A DNA stretch of 5,379 nucleotides from contig QOAH01000104.1 in NCBI GenBank assembly GCA_003978185.1, positions 1 to 5,379 of the forward strand, written 5' to 3'. The notes under the pieces were generated by a model. It saw only the letters and a program-made list of their open reading frames with translations. It was not told the DNA's origin and did no database searches. Of this stretch, positions 1 through 5,379 are shown piece after piece; position 1 is the stretch's first letter, and each line of letters starts with the position of its first letter. Source of the stretch: Candidatus Thioglobus sp. GTDB lineage: Bacteria > Pseudomonadota > Gammaproteobacteria > PS1 > Thioglobaceae. Both the position numbers and the translations under genes were made by a program.

Positions 1-16
1 TAATTGTTATGCTCAT
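1..16 (-). CDS. Start of an unidentified gene, cut by the left window edge
   Basis: An ATG at 16-14 on the minus strand opens a frame reading Met-Ser-Ile-Thr-Ile before the window ends. It is supported by a good Shine-Dalgarno (GGAGAG, 27-22), with the GGAG core 7 nt upstream of the ATG, and by lying on the same strand as all other genes here, just beyond ubiB. Five codons do not identify a product. In many Gammaproteobacteria tat genes follow ubiB, but nothing visible supports that here. The start call rests on the ribosome binding site alone. Confidence 0.42.
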
Positions 17-21
17 TTTGA

Positions 22-27
22 CTCTCC
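22..27 (-). promoter_or_regulatory. Ribosome binding site of the left-edge gene
   Basis: GGAGAG on the minus strand, with the GGAG core 7 nt before the ATG at 16, is a near-ideal Shine-Dalgarno. It decides the start of the truncated gene. It directly abuts the T-tract of the terminator-like hairpin at 35-60, leaving no room for a promoter between the two. Confidence 0.5.
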
Positions 28-60
28 AAAAAATAAAAAAACACCCACCAACTGGATGTC
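28..60 (-). terminator. Intrinsic-terminator-like hairpin after ubiB
   Basis: Read on the minus strand, ACATCCA (59-53) pairs with TGGGTGT (47-41) across the 5-nt loop GTTGG (52-48), giving a 7-bp stem with one T-G wobble. Six T (40-35), an A, and six more T (33-28) follow. Stem plus U-tract is the layout of a rho-independent terminator, although the stem is short and only moderately GC-rich. It lies about 75 nt past the ubiB stop, so it could end the argC-to-ubiB transcript. Because it sits right before the next ribosome binding site, it could instead act as an attenuator. No matching T-tract exists on the plus-strand side, so it looks unidirectional. Confidence 0.6.
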
Positions 61-133
61 ATATAAACAATATGCTTTGCGACCAAACATATCGAGGTGA
101 TAATTTTACCCGAAAATAGGACTAAAGAAAACG

Positions 134-1738
134 TTATCTAGACTTGATCCAGAACACCAAGCCAACCACTGCACTAATACTACTAGCTAGCCATAAAGCA
201 TTGGTAGCCAAAACACCTGAAAGGATGATTAAGGCCCCTGCAAAAATAGCCGATGTTTGCTTGTTGGCATTGTCTTTTAATTGCTTAACAATTGAATCTG
301 TTTGTTGGGCGTATAGGCTAGACAGGTCTTTCATTTTGTCGAGTTTCTTTAGGGCGCTAATGGCTAATGCCGGCAACTCTGGAATGTCTTTTAATAGCTG
401 TGGCGCTTGTTCTTTGAGTTTTTCAAATGTGTTTTTCATACTGTATTTCTCTTTAACTAAATCTTCTAAAAAAGGCTTTGCCGTTGCCCATAAATCTAGT
501 TGTGGGTAAAGTTGCCTGCCCAGCCCTTCAATGTTCAACAGAGTTTTGTCTAATAATAACAGCTGTGGCTGAACAGTGATATCAAAATTTTTCGCCTCAG
601 CCATCAAATCCATCAGTACCTGTCCAAAGGAAATTTCACCTAAAGATTTTTCAAACATAGGTTCGCAGATTCTACCGATGGCTTTTTCAAAGGCCGCCAC
701 ATCAGTACTAGCACTTGCCCAGCCTGATTCAATGTAAGCGCTAGCCACACCGCGATAATCTTGATTAAAAAACGCTAAAAAGATATCGGCAAGAAAGTCT
801 TTGTCGGTTTCGGTGAGTGTGCCCATAATGCCAAAATCAACACCAATATAGTTGCCATCAGCGCCGATAAAGATGTTGCCGGGGTGCATATCAGCATGAA
901 AGAAGTTGTGCTTAAACACTTGAGTAAAAAAGATAATGACACCCTCTTCGGCTAATCTTTTAAGGTCGACATTATCAGCTTTAAGTTGGGCGATATTACC
1001 AACAGGTGTTCCGTAAATGCGCTCAGTAGTTAGGATGTTTTCGCTACACAAATCCCAGTGCACTTTTGGCACATAGAGCAAGTTTGAATTTTGAAAATTT
1101 TGTCGTAGTTGAGAGGCGTTGTTAGCCTCATTAAGCATGTTTAGCTCATTTAAGATAATAGCTTCAAATTCTGCGACAATTTCTAGAGGGCGCACCTTTT
1201 CACTTATTGGATGCTTGCTAACTAATCTAGCCAAAGCATACATCAGTGCGATATCACGCTTAATGGTTTGGTCAATATTGGGGCGCACTACTTTAACCAC
1301 AACAGCGTCACCATCATGCGTAATGGCGGTGTGCACCTGGGCAATGGAAGCGGAGGCGAGTGGTTTTTGATCAAATTGTTTAAACAAGCGCTCCGTGCTA
1401 TCACCTAGAGATTGTTCAATCATGCGCTTGGCTTCAGCAGAATCAAAGGCAGGACAACTGTCTTGCAGTTTGGCTAATTCATCGCCAATGTCGTTTGGTA
1501 ATAAATCTCGTCTGGTAGAAAGCGTTTGCCCAAATTTAATAAAAATTGGCCCTAGCTCTTCTAATGCTAAACGAATGCGTTCACCACGAGTGTATTGCTT
1601 TACTGGAAAATAATGCCAGGGGATTAAATATAAAAGCGGCTTAAAGCTTTTTAACAAAGGCGTGGATAAGACTAAGCTGTCCAATCGATAGCGCATTAAA
1701 ATACGTGAGATAGCAAAAAATCTGAGCAAGTTACGCAT
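134..1738 (-). CDS. ubiB: UbiB, ubiquinone biosynthesis atypical kinase/ATPase-like protein
   Basis: UbiB belongs to the ABC1/ADCK/COQ8 family. It is an inner-membrane accessory protein needed for aerobic ubiquinone synthesis, thought to use ATPase activity to help extract or present lipid intermediates to the Ubi enzymes. The 534-residue product is close to the E. coli length (546). Family hallmarks are present in order: the KxGQ motif as KFGQ (residues 68-71), the alanine-rich nucleotide loop LASASIAQVH (127-136), the invariant lysine in VVVKVV (Lys149), the catalytic loop HADMHPGN (281-288, with Asp283 and Asn288), and the metal-binding DFG (301-303). The C-terminus carries two hydrophobic segments (about 496-512 and 514-530), the usual membrane anchor. 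The ATG at 1738 follows the ubiJ stop by 5 nt, so it is probably co-translated from the ubi operon; an AAGGG lies somewhat far upstream. No key residue is missing. The identification is firm; the biochemical role comes from family knowledge. Confidence 0.97.
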   Translation of the reverse strand: MRNLLRFFAISRILMRYRLDSLVLSTPLLKSFKPLLYLIPWHYFPVKQYTRGERIRLALEELGPIFIKFGQTLSTRRDLLPNDIGDELAKLQDSCPAFDSAEAKRMIEQSLGDSTERLFKQFDQKPLASASIAQVHTAITHDGDAVVVKVVRPNIDQTIKRDIALMYALARLVSKHPISEKVRPLEIVAEFEAIILNELNMLNEANNASQLRQNFQNSNLLYVPKVHWDLCSENILTTERIYGTPVGNIAQLKADNVDLKRLAEEGVIIFFTQVFKHNFFHADMHPGNIFIGADGNYIGVDFGIMGTLTETDKDFLADIFLAFFNQDYRGVASAYIESGWASASTDVAAFEKAIGRICEPMFEKSLGEISFGQVLMDLMAEAKNFDITVQPQLLLLDKTLLNIEGLGRQLYPQLDLWATAKPFLEDLVKEKYSMKNTFEKLKEQAPQLLKDIPELPALAISALKKLDKMKDLSSLYAQQTDSIVKQLKDNANKQTSAIFAGALIILSGVLATNALWLASSISAVVGLVFWIKSR

Positions 1739-1743
1739 CTGTT

Positions 1744-2244
1744 TTAGGCACCCTTGTTTTTAAACGGTTTAGATTTTTTTGGCGTGATGAGTAAAGCGGT
1801 TAGCTCGTCTTTGAGAGCTTCTAACGGGTTGTCAGACGCTTTAAAACTTTTGGCCAGTTTTCCTATTTGATGGGCAACAATATCGCCAGTGTATTTAGAC
1901 AGCACTTCTTCGAAGTCAATGTCAATTTGTTGAAGCAGGTCGACTAATAATTGTGCGGTTTTAACGTCGCCATGGATGATGATTTTGTCTTGTCGAAGTA
2001 ATTCAGTTAAGTCTTCACCTTGAAATAACGCTAAGAAAACACTAGATTTGAGCTTGATATCGACATCAGAGCCAGCACTTGTGTCTGTGGTGACAAAAAT
2101 ACGGTCATTGGTGCAGATAAAGTTAACGTTGAGTGGCAAGTCCTCTAAGGCAAAGTACATTGTTTTGCCGTTGAGTGCACTTAGATCTGCATTGCCTTGA
2201 TCGATTAAATGGTTTAAGGCTTGTTCAAGCACAAAGTGTTGCAT
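1744..2244 (-). CDS. ubiJ: UbiJ, SCP2-domain ubiquinone biosynthesis accessory factor
   Basis: UbiJ is a soluble lipid-binding protein of aerobic ubiquinone synthesis. With UbiK it supports the multi-enzyme Ubi complex and binds hydrophobic intermediates through an SCP2 (sterol-carrier-protein-like) fold. The SCP2 domain spans about residues 10-105. The most family-typical stretch is FQGEDLTELLRQDKIIIHGD (about 74-93), followed by the LSKYTGDIVAHQIG segment (115-128) found in UbiJ proteins. The product is 166 residues against about 201 in E. coli. The shortfall is at the C-terminus, where the coiled-coil tail that contacts UbiK is reduced and ends in a lysine-rich stretch (PKKSKPFKNK). The ATG at 2244 lies 5 nt after the ubiE stop and the gene ends 5 nt before ubiB, the standard ubiE-ubiJ-ubiB order. 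Position and motifs together make the call solid despite the weak sequence conservation of this family. Confidence 0.92.
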   Translation of the reverse strand: MQHFVLEQALNHLIDQGNADLSALNGKTMYFALEDLPLNVNFICTNDRIFVTTDTSAGSDVDIKLKSSVFLALFQGEDLTELLRQDKIIIHGDVKTAQLLVDLLQQIDIDFEEVLSKYTGDIVAHQIGKLAKSFKASDNPLEALKDELTALLITPKKSKPFKNKGA

Positions 2245-2249
2245 GAGGT

Positions 2250-2985
2250 TTAAACCTTGATACCCTTGTGCAAAGCAACAATACCGCCCGATAGGTTGTG
2301 ATATTCGCAGAAACCAAAGCCTGCATCCAACACCATAGATTTTAGTGTTTCTTGATCAGGATGCTTGCGAATGGATTCGGCTAAATATTGATAAGATTCT
2401 TCGTCATCAGCAATCATACCCCCAAGCTTTGGCATAACGCTGAATGAATAAAAATCATAGAATTTTTTCAAAAATTCAGAATCAGTTTTAGAAAATTCTA
2501 AAATTAATAAACAACCGCCTGGCTTTAGAATGCGGTGCATTTCTTTGAGCGCTTGATCTTTATCAGTGACATTTCGAAGGCCAAAGGCAATACTAACACA
2601 ATCAAAGGTCTGCAAATGGAATTTGTTGCGCATTAAGCTGGACAAACTCCACACCAAAAATACCGTTGTTAATTAGATTTTTTCTGCCCTCGTTAAGCAT
2701 GGCAGAGTTAATGTCACTTAGAACAACCTGCCCAGAATCGCCGACTTTTTTTCTAAACTCAATGGCCAGATCACCAGTTCCACCAGCAATGTCCAATACT
2801 TTGTCTCCAGCCTTCACGTTGCTTGAGGCAATGGTGTAGCGCTTCCATAAGCGATGTGCGCCAAAGGAAAGTACGTCATTCATGAGGTCGTACTTGCTAG
2901 CTACTGAGTCAAAAACACCTCTGACTAGACTTTGTTTGTCATCAGTGGAAACATCTTTAAAGCCAAAATGTGTTGTTTTATCCAT
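2250..2985 (-). pseudogene. ubiE: UbiE, ubiquinone/menaquinone C-methyltransferase, broken by a frameshift
   Basis: UbiE is the SAM-dependent C-methyltransferase of ubiquinone and menaquinone synthesis. Two frames together cover the whole family. The 5' part (ATG 2985 to TGA 2604-2602) has the signature YDLMNDVLSFG...HRLWKR (residues 32-49), the SAM motif VLDIAGGTGD (63-72) and acidic Asp91. The 3' part resumes at [17 protein letters not shown] (from about 2606), continues through RILKPGG...LEFS, the second UbiE signature, and ends at the TAA at 2250. The frames meet after IPFAD. The family normally reads PFPDNTFDC there, but only one base lies between the Asp and Phe codons, which fits a 5-nt loss and a total of about 246 residues before damage (E. 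coli 251). The in-frame stop is CTT-TGA. The rest of the 3' half is well conserved, so the lesion is recent, an assembly or sequencing error, or bypassed by +1 frameshifting. The gene starts 12 nt after the citrate synthase stop, with no clear Shine-Dalgarno. Confidence 0.93.
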
Positions 2986-2997
2986 GCTTGATATGAG

Positions 2998-4134
2998 TTA
3001 TTTGCTTGGGTATTTTCTAAAATCAACGCCCGTGTAGATTTGCGTTGGTCTGAAAATACGATTATGGCGTACTTGTTCACTCCAATGCGCTAACCAACCC
3101 GCTGAGCGGGCAACCGCAAAAATAGGTGTGAACTGGTCGGTCGGCAAGTGTAGTATTTCTGCATACAAAATACCGGAATAGAAGTCAACATTTGGATAGA
3201 CGCCTTTAGCGGACAATAGCTCTTCACAAACGCGCTCTACTTCTAATGCGGTTTCGAAGCGCTTAGACAAGGTTACACCTGTTTTGTTGACATACTCTTC
3301 AATCATTTTTTGCAAAATTGTGGCGCGCGGGTCTTTGACACTATACTCGCGATGTCCCATACCCCAAATCACTTGCTTATTTTTCAGGCGATTTTCAATG
3401 TAGCCACGTGCATTTTTGGCCTCACCAATCTCGTCTAACATGTTGAGCACGTCTTCATTAGCGCCACCGTGTAGCGGCCCAGCTAAAGTACCAACAGCTG
3501 CCGACATTGCAGCAAACGGATTAGTTAGTGTAGAAGCAGTCACCATGGCTGAAAAAGTTGAGGCATTAATGGTATGTTCAGCGTGCAAAATTAAGCAAGC
3601 ATCAAACAGCTTAACAATATCGTCGCTGGGCTCTTTACCGCAAAGCATATGCAAGAAATTTTGCGCATAGCCCATTGATGGATCAGGCGGCACTGGGTCG
3701 TAACCATTGCGAACATTCTCCCACATAGAAACCAGGGTGGCTGTGGTTGACAAAATATGGGTGAGTGCCACTTGGGTCACATCAGAGTCAGGGGTTGCCG
3801 CCTTGGCTTCTGGGTAGAAGGTTGCCATTGAGGCGACCGCCATTTGCAACACATTCATCGGATGACCTGTTGGCGGTAATGACCACATCATTGTACGGAT
3901 ATTTGACTTTACGCGATAATGGCTTTGTAATAAATGTTTAAACTCTTCAAGCTCTTGATCGTTAGGTAATTCGCCGTGTAATAACAGCATTGAAGCCTCT
4001 TCAAAAGAAGAGTTTTTAACCAAGTCCTCAATAGAATAGCCGCGATAAGCCAAAATTCCATTTTCACCATCAATCGATGAAATAGAAGATTCTGTCGCCG
4101 GAACGCCAGCTAAACCAGGGACATATTCAATCAT
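2998..4134 (-). CDS. gltA: Citrate synthase, short dimeric (type I-like) form
   Basis: The enzyme condenses oxaloacetate and acetyl-CoA to citrate and CoA in the cytoplasm. From the ATG at 4134 the product has 378 residues. Catalytic residues are in their expected contexts: His222 in GPLHGGAN, His261 in WGMGHREY followed by DPRA, and Asp317 in NVDFYSG. Substrate-binding His187 (AEHTIN), Arg343 (VARSAGW) and Arg362 (FRPTQIYTG) are also present. The N-terminus [20 protein letters not shown] resembles the short bacterial citrate synthases. It lacks the roughly 50-residue N-terminal domain of the NADH-regulated hexameric E. coli enzyme, so NADH inhibition is unlikely (inference). A 2-methylcitrate synthase activity cannot be fully excluded by eye, but there are no prp genes nearby. 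The start is chosen at 4134 rather than an in-frame Met at 4161, because the nine extra residues (MWLWLIVLS) fit no family and would overlap erpA by 31 nt. The chosen ATG forms an ATGA overlap with the erpA stop and has no clear Shine-Dalgarno, pointing to translational coupling. Confidence 0.95.
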   Translation of the reverse strand: MIEYVPGLAGVPATESSISSIDGENGILAYRGYSIEDLVKNSSFEEASMLLLHGELPNDQELEEFKHLLQSHYRVKSNIRTMMWSLPPTGHPMNVLQMAVASMATFYPEAKAATPDSDVTQVALTHILSTTATLVSMWENVRNGYDPVPPDPSMGYAQNFLHMLCGKEPSDDIVKLFDACLILHAEHTINASTFSAMVTASTLTNPFAAMSAAVGTLAGPLHGGANEDVLNMLDEIGEAKNARGYIENRLKNKQVIWGMGHREYSVKDPRATILQKMIEEYVNKTGVTLSKRFETALEVERVCEELLSAKGVYPNVDFYSGILYAEILHLPTDQFTPIFAVARSAGWLAHWSEQVRHNRIFRPTQIYTGVDFRKYPSK

Positions 4135-4484
4135 ACTGAGAACGATGAGCCACAACCACAAGTAGTTTTAGCATTTGGGTTATGAATAATAAAGCGTGAG
4201 CCTTGTAAGTCTTCAAGATAGTCGACCGTTGCACCAATTAAATATTGGTAGCTCATTGGATCAACCACAAGGCGTACACCGTTGTTGTCAACAGTTGAGT
4301 CACCTTCTTTGTATTTTTCATCAAAAGTGAAGCCGTAAGAAAAACCAGAACAACCACCACCCGTAATGTAGACGCGTAGTTTTAGCTCGTCGTTTTTTTC
4401 TTCAACAATTAAGTCGGCTACTTTCTTAGCAGCAGAGTCGCTAAAAATAATATCAGCTTCTTCTAAAGCTTGTGCTGTGTCCAT
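4131..4484 (-). CDS. erpA: ErpA, A-type iron-sulfur cluster carrier
   Basis: ErpA receives Fe-S clusters from the assembly machinery and passes them to apo-enzymes, classically IspG and IspH of isoprenoid synthesis and several respiratory proteins. The 117-residue product (E. coli 114) has the three cluster-binding cysteines of the family: Cys45 in TGGGCSGF, and Cys109 and Cys111 in TTCGCGSSF at the C-terminus. [15 protein letters not shown] and the VDPMSYQYL segment (about 74-82) match ErpA more closely than IscA or SufA. The ATG at 4484 is preceded by a strong Shine-Dalgarno whose first bases overlap the argC stop. The gene ends in an ATGA overlap with the citrate synthase start. The argC-erpA proximity recurs in other Gammaproteobacteria such as Pseudomonas. 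The link to the downstream ubi genes may be functional through isoprenoid supply (inference). Confidence 0.97.
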   Translation of the reverse strand: MDTAQALEEADIIFSDSAAKKVADLIVEEKNDELKLRVYITGGGCSGFSYGFTFDEKYKEGDSTVDNNGVRLVVDPMSYQYLIGATVDYLEDLQGSRFIIHNPNAKTTCGCGSSFSV

Positions 4485-4490
4485 ATTTAT

Positions 4491-4497
4491 CTCCTTT
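4491..4497 (-). promoter_or_regulatory. Strong Shine-Dalgarno of erpA, overlapping the argC stop
   Basis: AAAGGAG on the minus strand lies 6 nt before the erpA ATG. Its first two bases are part of the argC TAA (4498-4496). It is the strongest ribosome binding site within the gene cluster; the downstream genes have weak or no recognisable sites. This suggests that erpA is translated independently and that the genes after it rely on coupling. Confidence 0.8.
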
Positions 4498-5379
4498 AAG
4501 GTAGTAAGCCGATTTGCTCTAGGCCTAGCCCTTCATCTATATCGAACATAATGTTCATGTTTTGTATTGCTTGTCCTGCTGCACCTTTAATCAAATTATC
4601 AATTACGGATGTCACCACTAACTTACCACCTACTGTTTTCTGTGCGGCAATTTGACAGAAATTGCTTGATTTAACATTGCGCGTTTCGGGCACAATACCT
4701 GCGCTAAGAACGGTCACAAAATGCTCGTCTTTATAAGCGGCTTCAAGTGTTGATTGTACATCAACGTCAGTATCTAATAAGTCCACATATATTGTGGATT
4801 CCATGCCACGAATCATTGGCACCAAGTGTGGAATGAAAGTTAAGCCAATAGGCTTACCACCGGCCAATAGACTTAATTCTTGTTTGATTTCTGGGTAGTG
4901 ACGATGGCCACTGATGCCGTAAGCTTTAACTGACTCACTGGCCTCACATAATAGCATTGCTTGGTTTGCACCACGACCCGCACCACTCACACCCGTTTTG
5001 GAATCAACAACAATATTTGATAAATCGATTAAATTCTTTTCAATCAATGGCTTAAGCGCCAACAAAACGGTAGTCGGGAAGCAGCCTGGGTTGCCAATCA
5101 ATTGCGCTCCTTTAATTTGCTCGCGATTGATTTCAGAAAGCCCATACACCGACGATGCAAGTAGATCATCTTGGAAATTTTCCAAACCATACCACTGTGC
5201 ATATTCGTTTTTATCACGCAAACGGAAGTCTGGGCCTAAATCAATCACTTTAATGCCTTTATTGATAAAGGTTCCAGCTGTTTCCATCGCAACACCGTGC
5301 GGTGTTGCAAAGAAGATCACGTCACACTTGTCTAAGACTGCATCATCAGGCGCGGTGAAAGCTAAATCTGTCTGCCCTG
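4496..5379 (-). CDS. argC: ArgC, N-acetyl-gamma-glutamyl-phosphate reductase (5' end outside window)
   Basis: ArgC catalyses the NADPH-dependent reduction of N-acetyl-gamma-glutamyl phosphate to the semialdehyde, the third step of arginine synthesis, in the cytoplasm. The frame runs open to the right edge (first full codon at 5377) and shows 293 residues. The family has about 340, so about 50 N-terminal residues with the NADP-binding GxTGxxG are missing only because of the window edge. A GTG at 5320 is internal, as the frame upstream still reads as ArgC. Visible hallmarks are ATPHGVA (codons from about 5308), the LGPDFRL segment, the active-site cysteine in GNPGCFPTT (codon 5083-5081), the histidines in [17 protein letters not shown], and the C-terminal [19 protein letters not shown] typical of the family. 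The stop at 4496 is 11 nt from the erpA start, so the genes are probably co-transcribed. No defect is seen. Confidence 0.97.
   Translation of the reverse strand, partial: GQTDLAFTAPDDAVLDKCDVIFFATPHGVAMETAGTFINKGIKVIDLGPDFRLRDKNEYAQWYGLENFQDDLLASSVYGLSEINREQIKGAQLIGNPGCFPTTVLLALKPLIEKNLIDLSNIVVDSKTGVSGAGRGANQAMLLCEASESVKAYGISGHRHYPEIKQELSLLAGGKPIGLTFIPHLVPMIRGMESTIYVDLLDTDVDVQSTLEAAYKDEHFVTVLSAGIVPETRNVKSSNFCQIAAQKTVGGKLVVTSVIDNLIKGAAGQAIQNMNIMFDIDEGLGLEQIGLLP
5289..5308. repeat. Perfect 9-bp inverted repeat inside argC
   Basis: GCAACACCG (5289-5297) and CGGTGTTGC (5300-5308) are perfect inverted copies separated by 2 nt. In RNA they would give a tight hairpin, effectively 8 bp with a 4-nt loop. 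The repeat lies in the codons for the conserved ATPHGVA segment of ArgC. It has no T-tract, so it is not a terminator. It may simply reflect codon choice in a protein-constrained region. Confidence 0.6.

Noticed and set aside
61..133. Possible promoter for the left-edge gene (TATATG- and TAAAAT-like boxes on the minus strand)
   Set aside because: The AT-rich boxes have no acceptable -35 element at proper spacing (TTGGTC to TATATG is 15 nt and a poor match), so I do not call a promoter.
144..509. Open frame on the plus strand opposite the 3' end of ubiB
   Set aside because: It is wholly antisense to a strongly supported ubiB and has a composition typical of shadow frames. The protein matches no family I recognise.
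1119..1613. Two plus-strand open frames opposite the 5' half of ubiB (1119-1370 and 1395-1613)
   Set aside because: Both are antisense to conserved UbiB kinase motifs, short, and without recognisable content.
2250..2657. The 3' half of ubiE as a separate gene starting at TTG 2657
   Set aside because: The first 17 residues of that frame are the wrong-frame reading of the UbiE segment [15 protein letters not shown]. Only the part from FDC on is UbiE, and it lacks the SAM-binding motif, so it is not an independent enzyme.
3416..3670. Plus-strand open frame opposite citrate synthase
   Set aside because: It is antisense to the catalytic core of citrate synthase and is best explained as a shadow of its codon use.
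4135..4161. Upstream ATG giving citrate synthase a hydrophobic nine-residue extension
   Set aside because: The extension (MWLWLIVLS) comes from out-of-frame reading of the conserved erpA C-terminus, matches no citrate synthase, and would overlap erpA by 31 nt. The ATGA start at 4134 fits the family N-terminus.
4496..5320. argC starting at the internal GTG at 5320
   Set aside because: The same frame continues upstream to the window edge, and the Rossmann-type N-terminal region would be missing from a 274-residue product. The gene is simply cut by the edge.
1..5379. CRISPR arrays, tRNA/rRNA genes, insertion sequences, phage or defence genes
   Set aside because: I looked for repeats, transposase-like frames and RNA-like structures and found none. 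The window is almost entirely covered by core metabolic genes.

Overview
The window is a compact gammaproteobacterial housekeeping block in which every supported gene lies on the minus strand. In transcription order (high to low coordinates) it reads argC (5' end outside the window) - erpA - citrate synthase - ubiE (frameshifted) - ubiJ - ubiB. A terminator-like hairpin follows, then the first few codons of another minus-strand gene at the left edge. The ubiE/ubiJ/ubiB trio is the aerobic ubiquinone block typical of Gammaproteobacteria, and argC and erpA are near neighbours in other members such as Pseudomonas. By eye the DNA leans AT-rich. The gene set and short spacers would suit a streamlined marine or symbiotic sulfur-oxidiser-like lineage (SUP05/Thioglobaceae type), but that placement is only a guess.

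Right part (4131-5379): argC, for arginine biosynthesis, runs in from the right edge. Its stop codon overlaps a strong Shine-Dalgarno for erpA, an A-type iron-sulfur carrier. Middle (2998-4134): a short 378-residue citrate synthase whose ATG overlaps the erpA stop (ATGA). Left part (134-2985): ubiE, ubiJ and ubiB, separated by 5 nt at each junction. The region 1-133 holds an intrinsic-terminator-like hairpin whose T-tract directly abuts the ribosome binding site of the next gene.

Gene spacings of 11, -4, 12, 5 and 5 nt argue for one polycistronic transcript. Three ubi genes act in one pathway: UbiE is the C-methyltransferase of ubiquinone and menaquinone synthesis, UbiJ is the SCP2-type lipid-binding accessory protein, and UbiB is the membrane-bound atypical kinase/ATPase-like accessory protein. 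ErpA delivers Fe-S clusters, including to isoprenoid enzymes that supply the quinone tail. Citrate synthase and ArgC feed central carbon and arginine metabolism.

The main anomaly is ubiE. Its two halves are well conserved but lie in different frames. The junction looks like a 5-nt loss next to the conserved Asp-Asn-Thr-Phe-Asp-type segment, and it creates CTT-TGA, the same core as the prfB +1 frameshift site. No wholly new system is evident; this is mainly an ordinary core region with a few local oddities.
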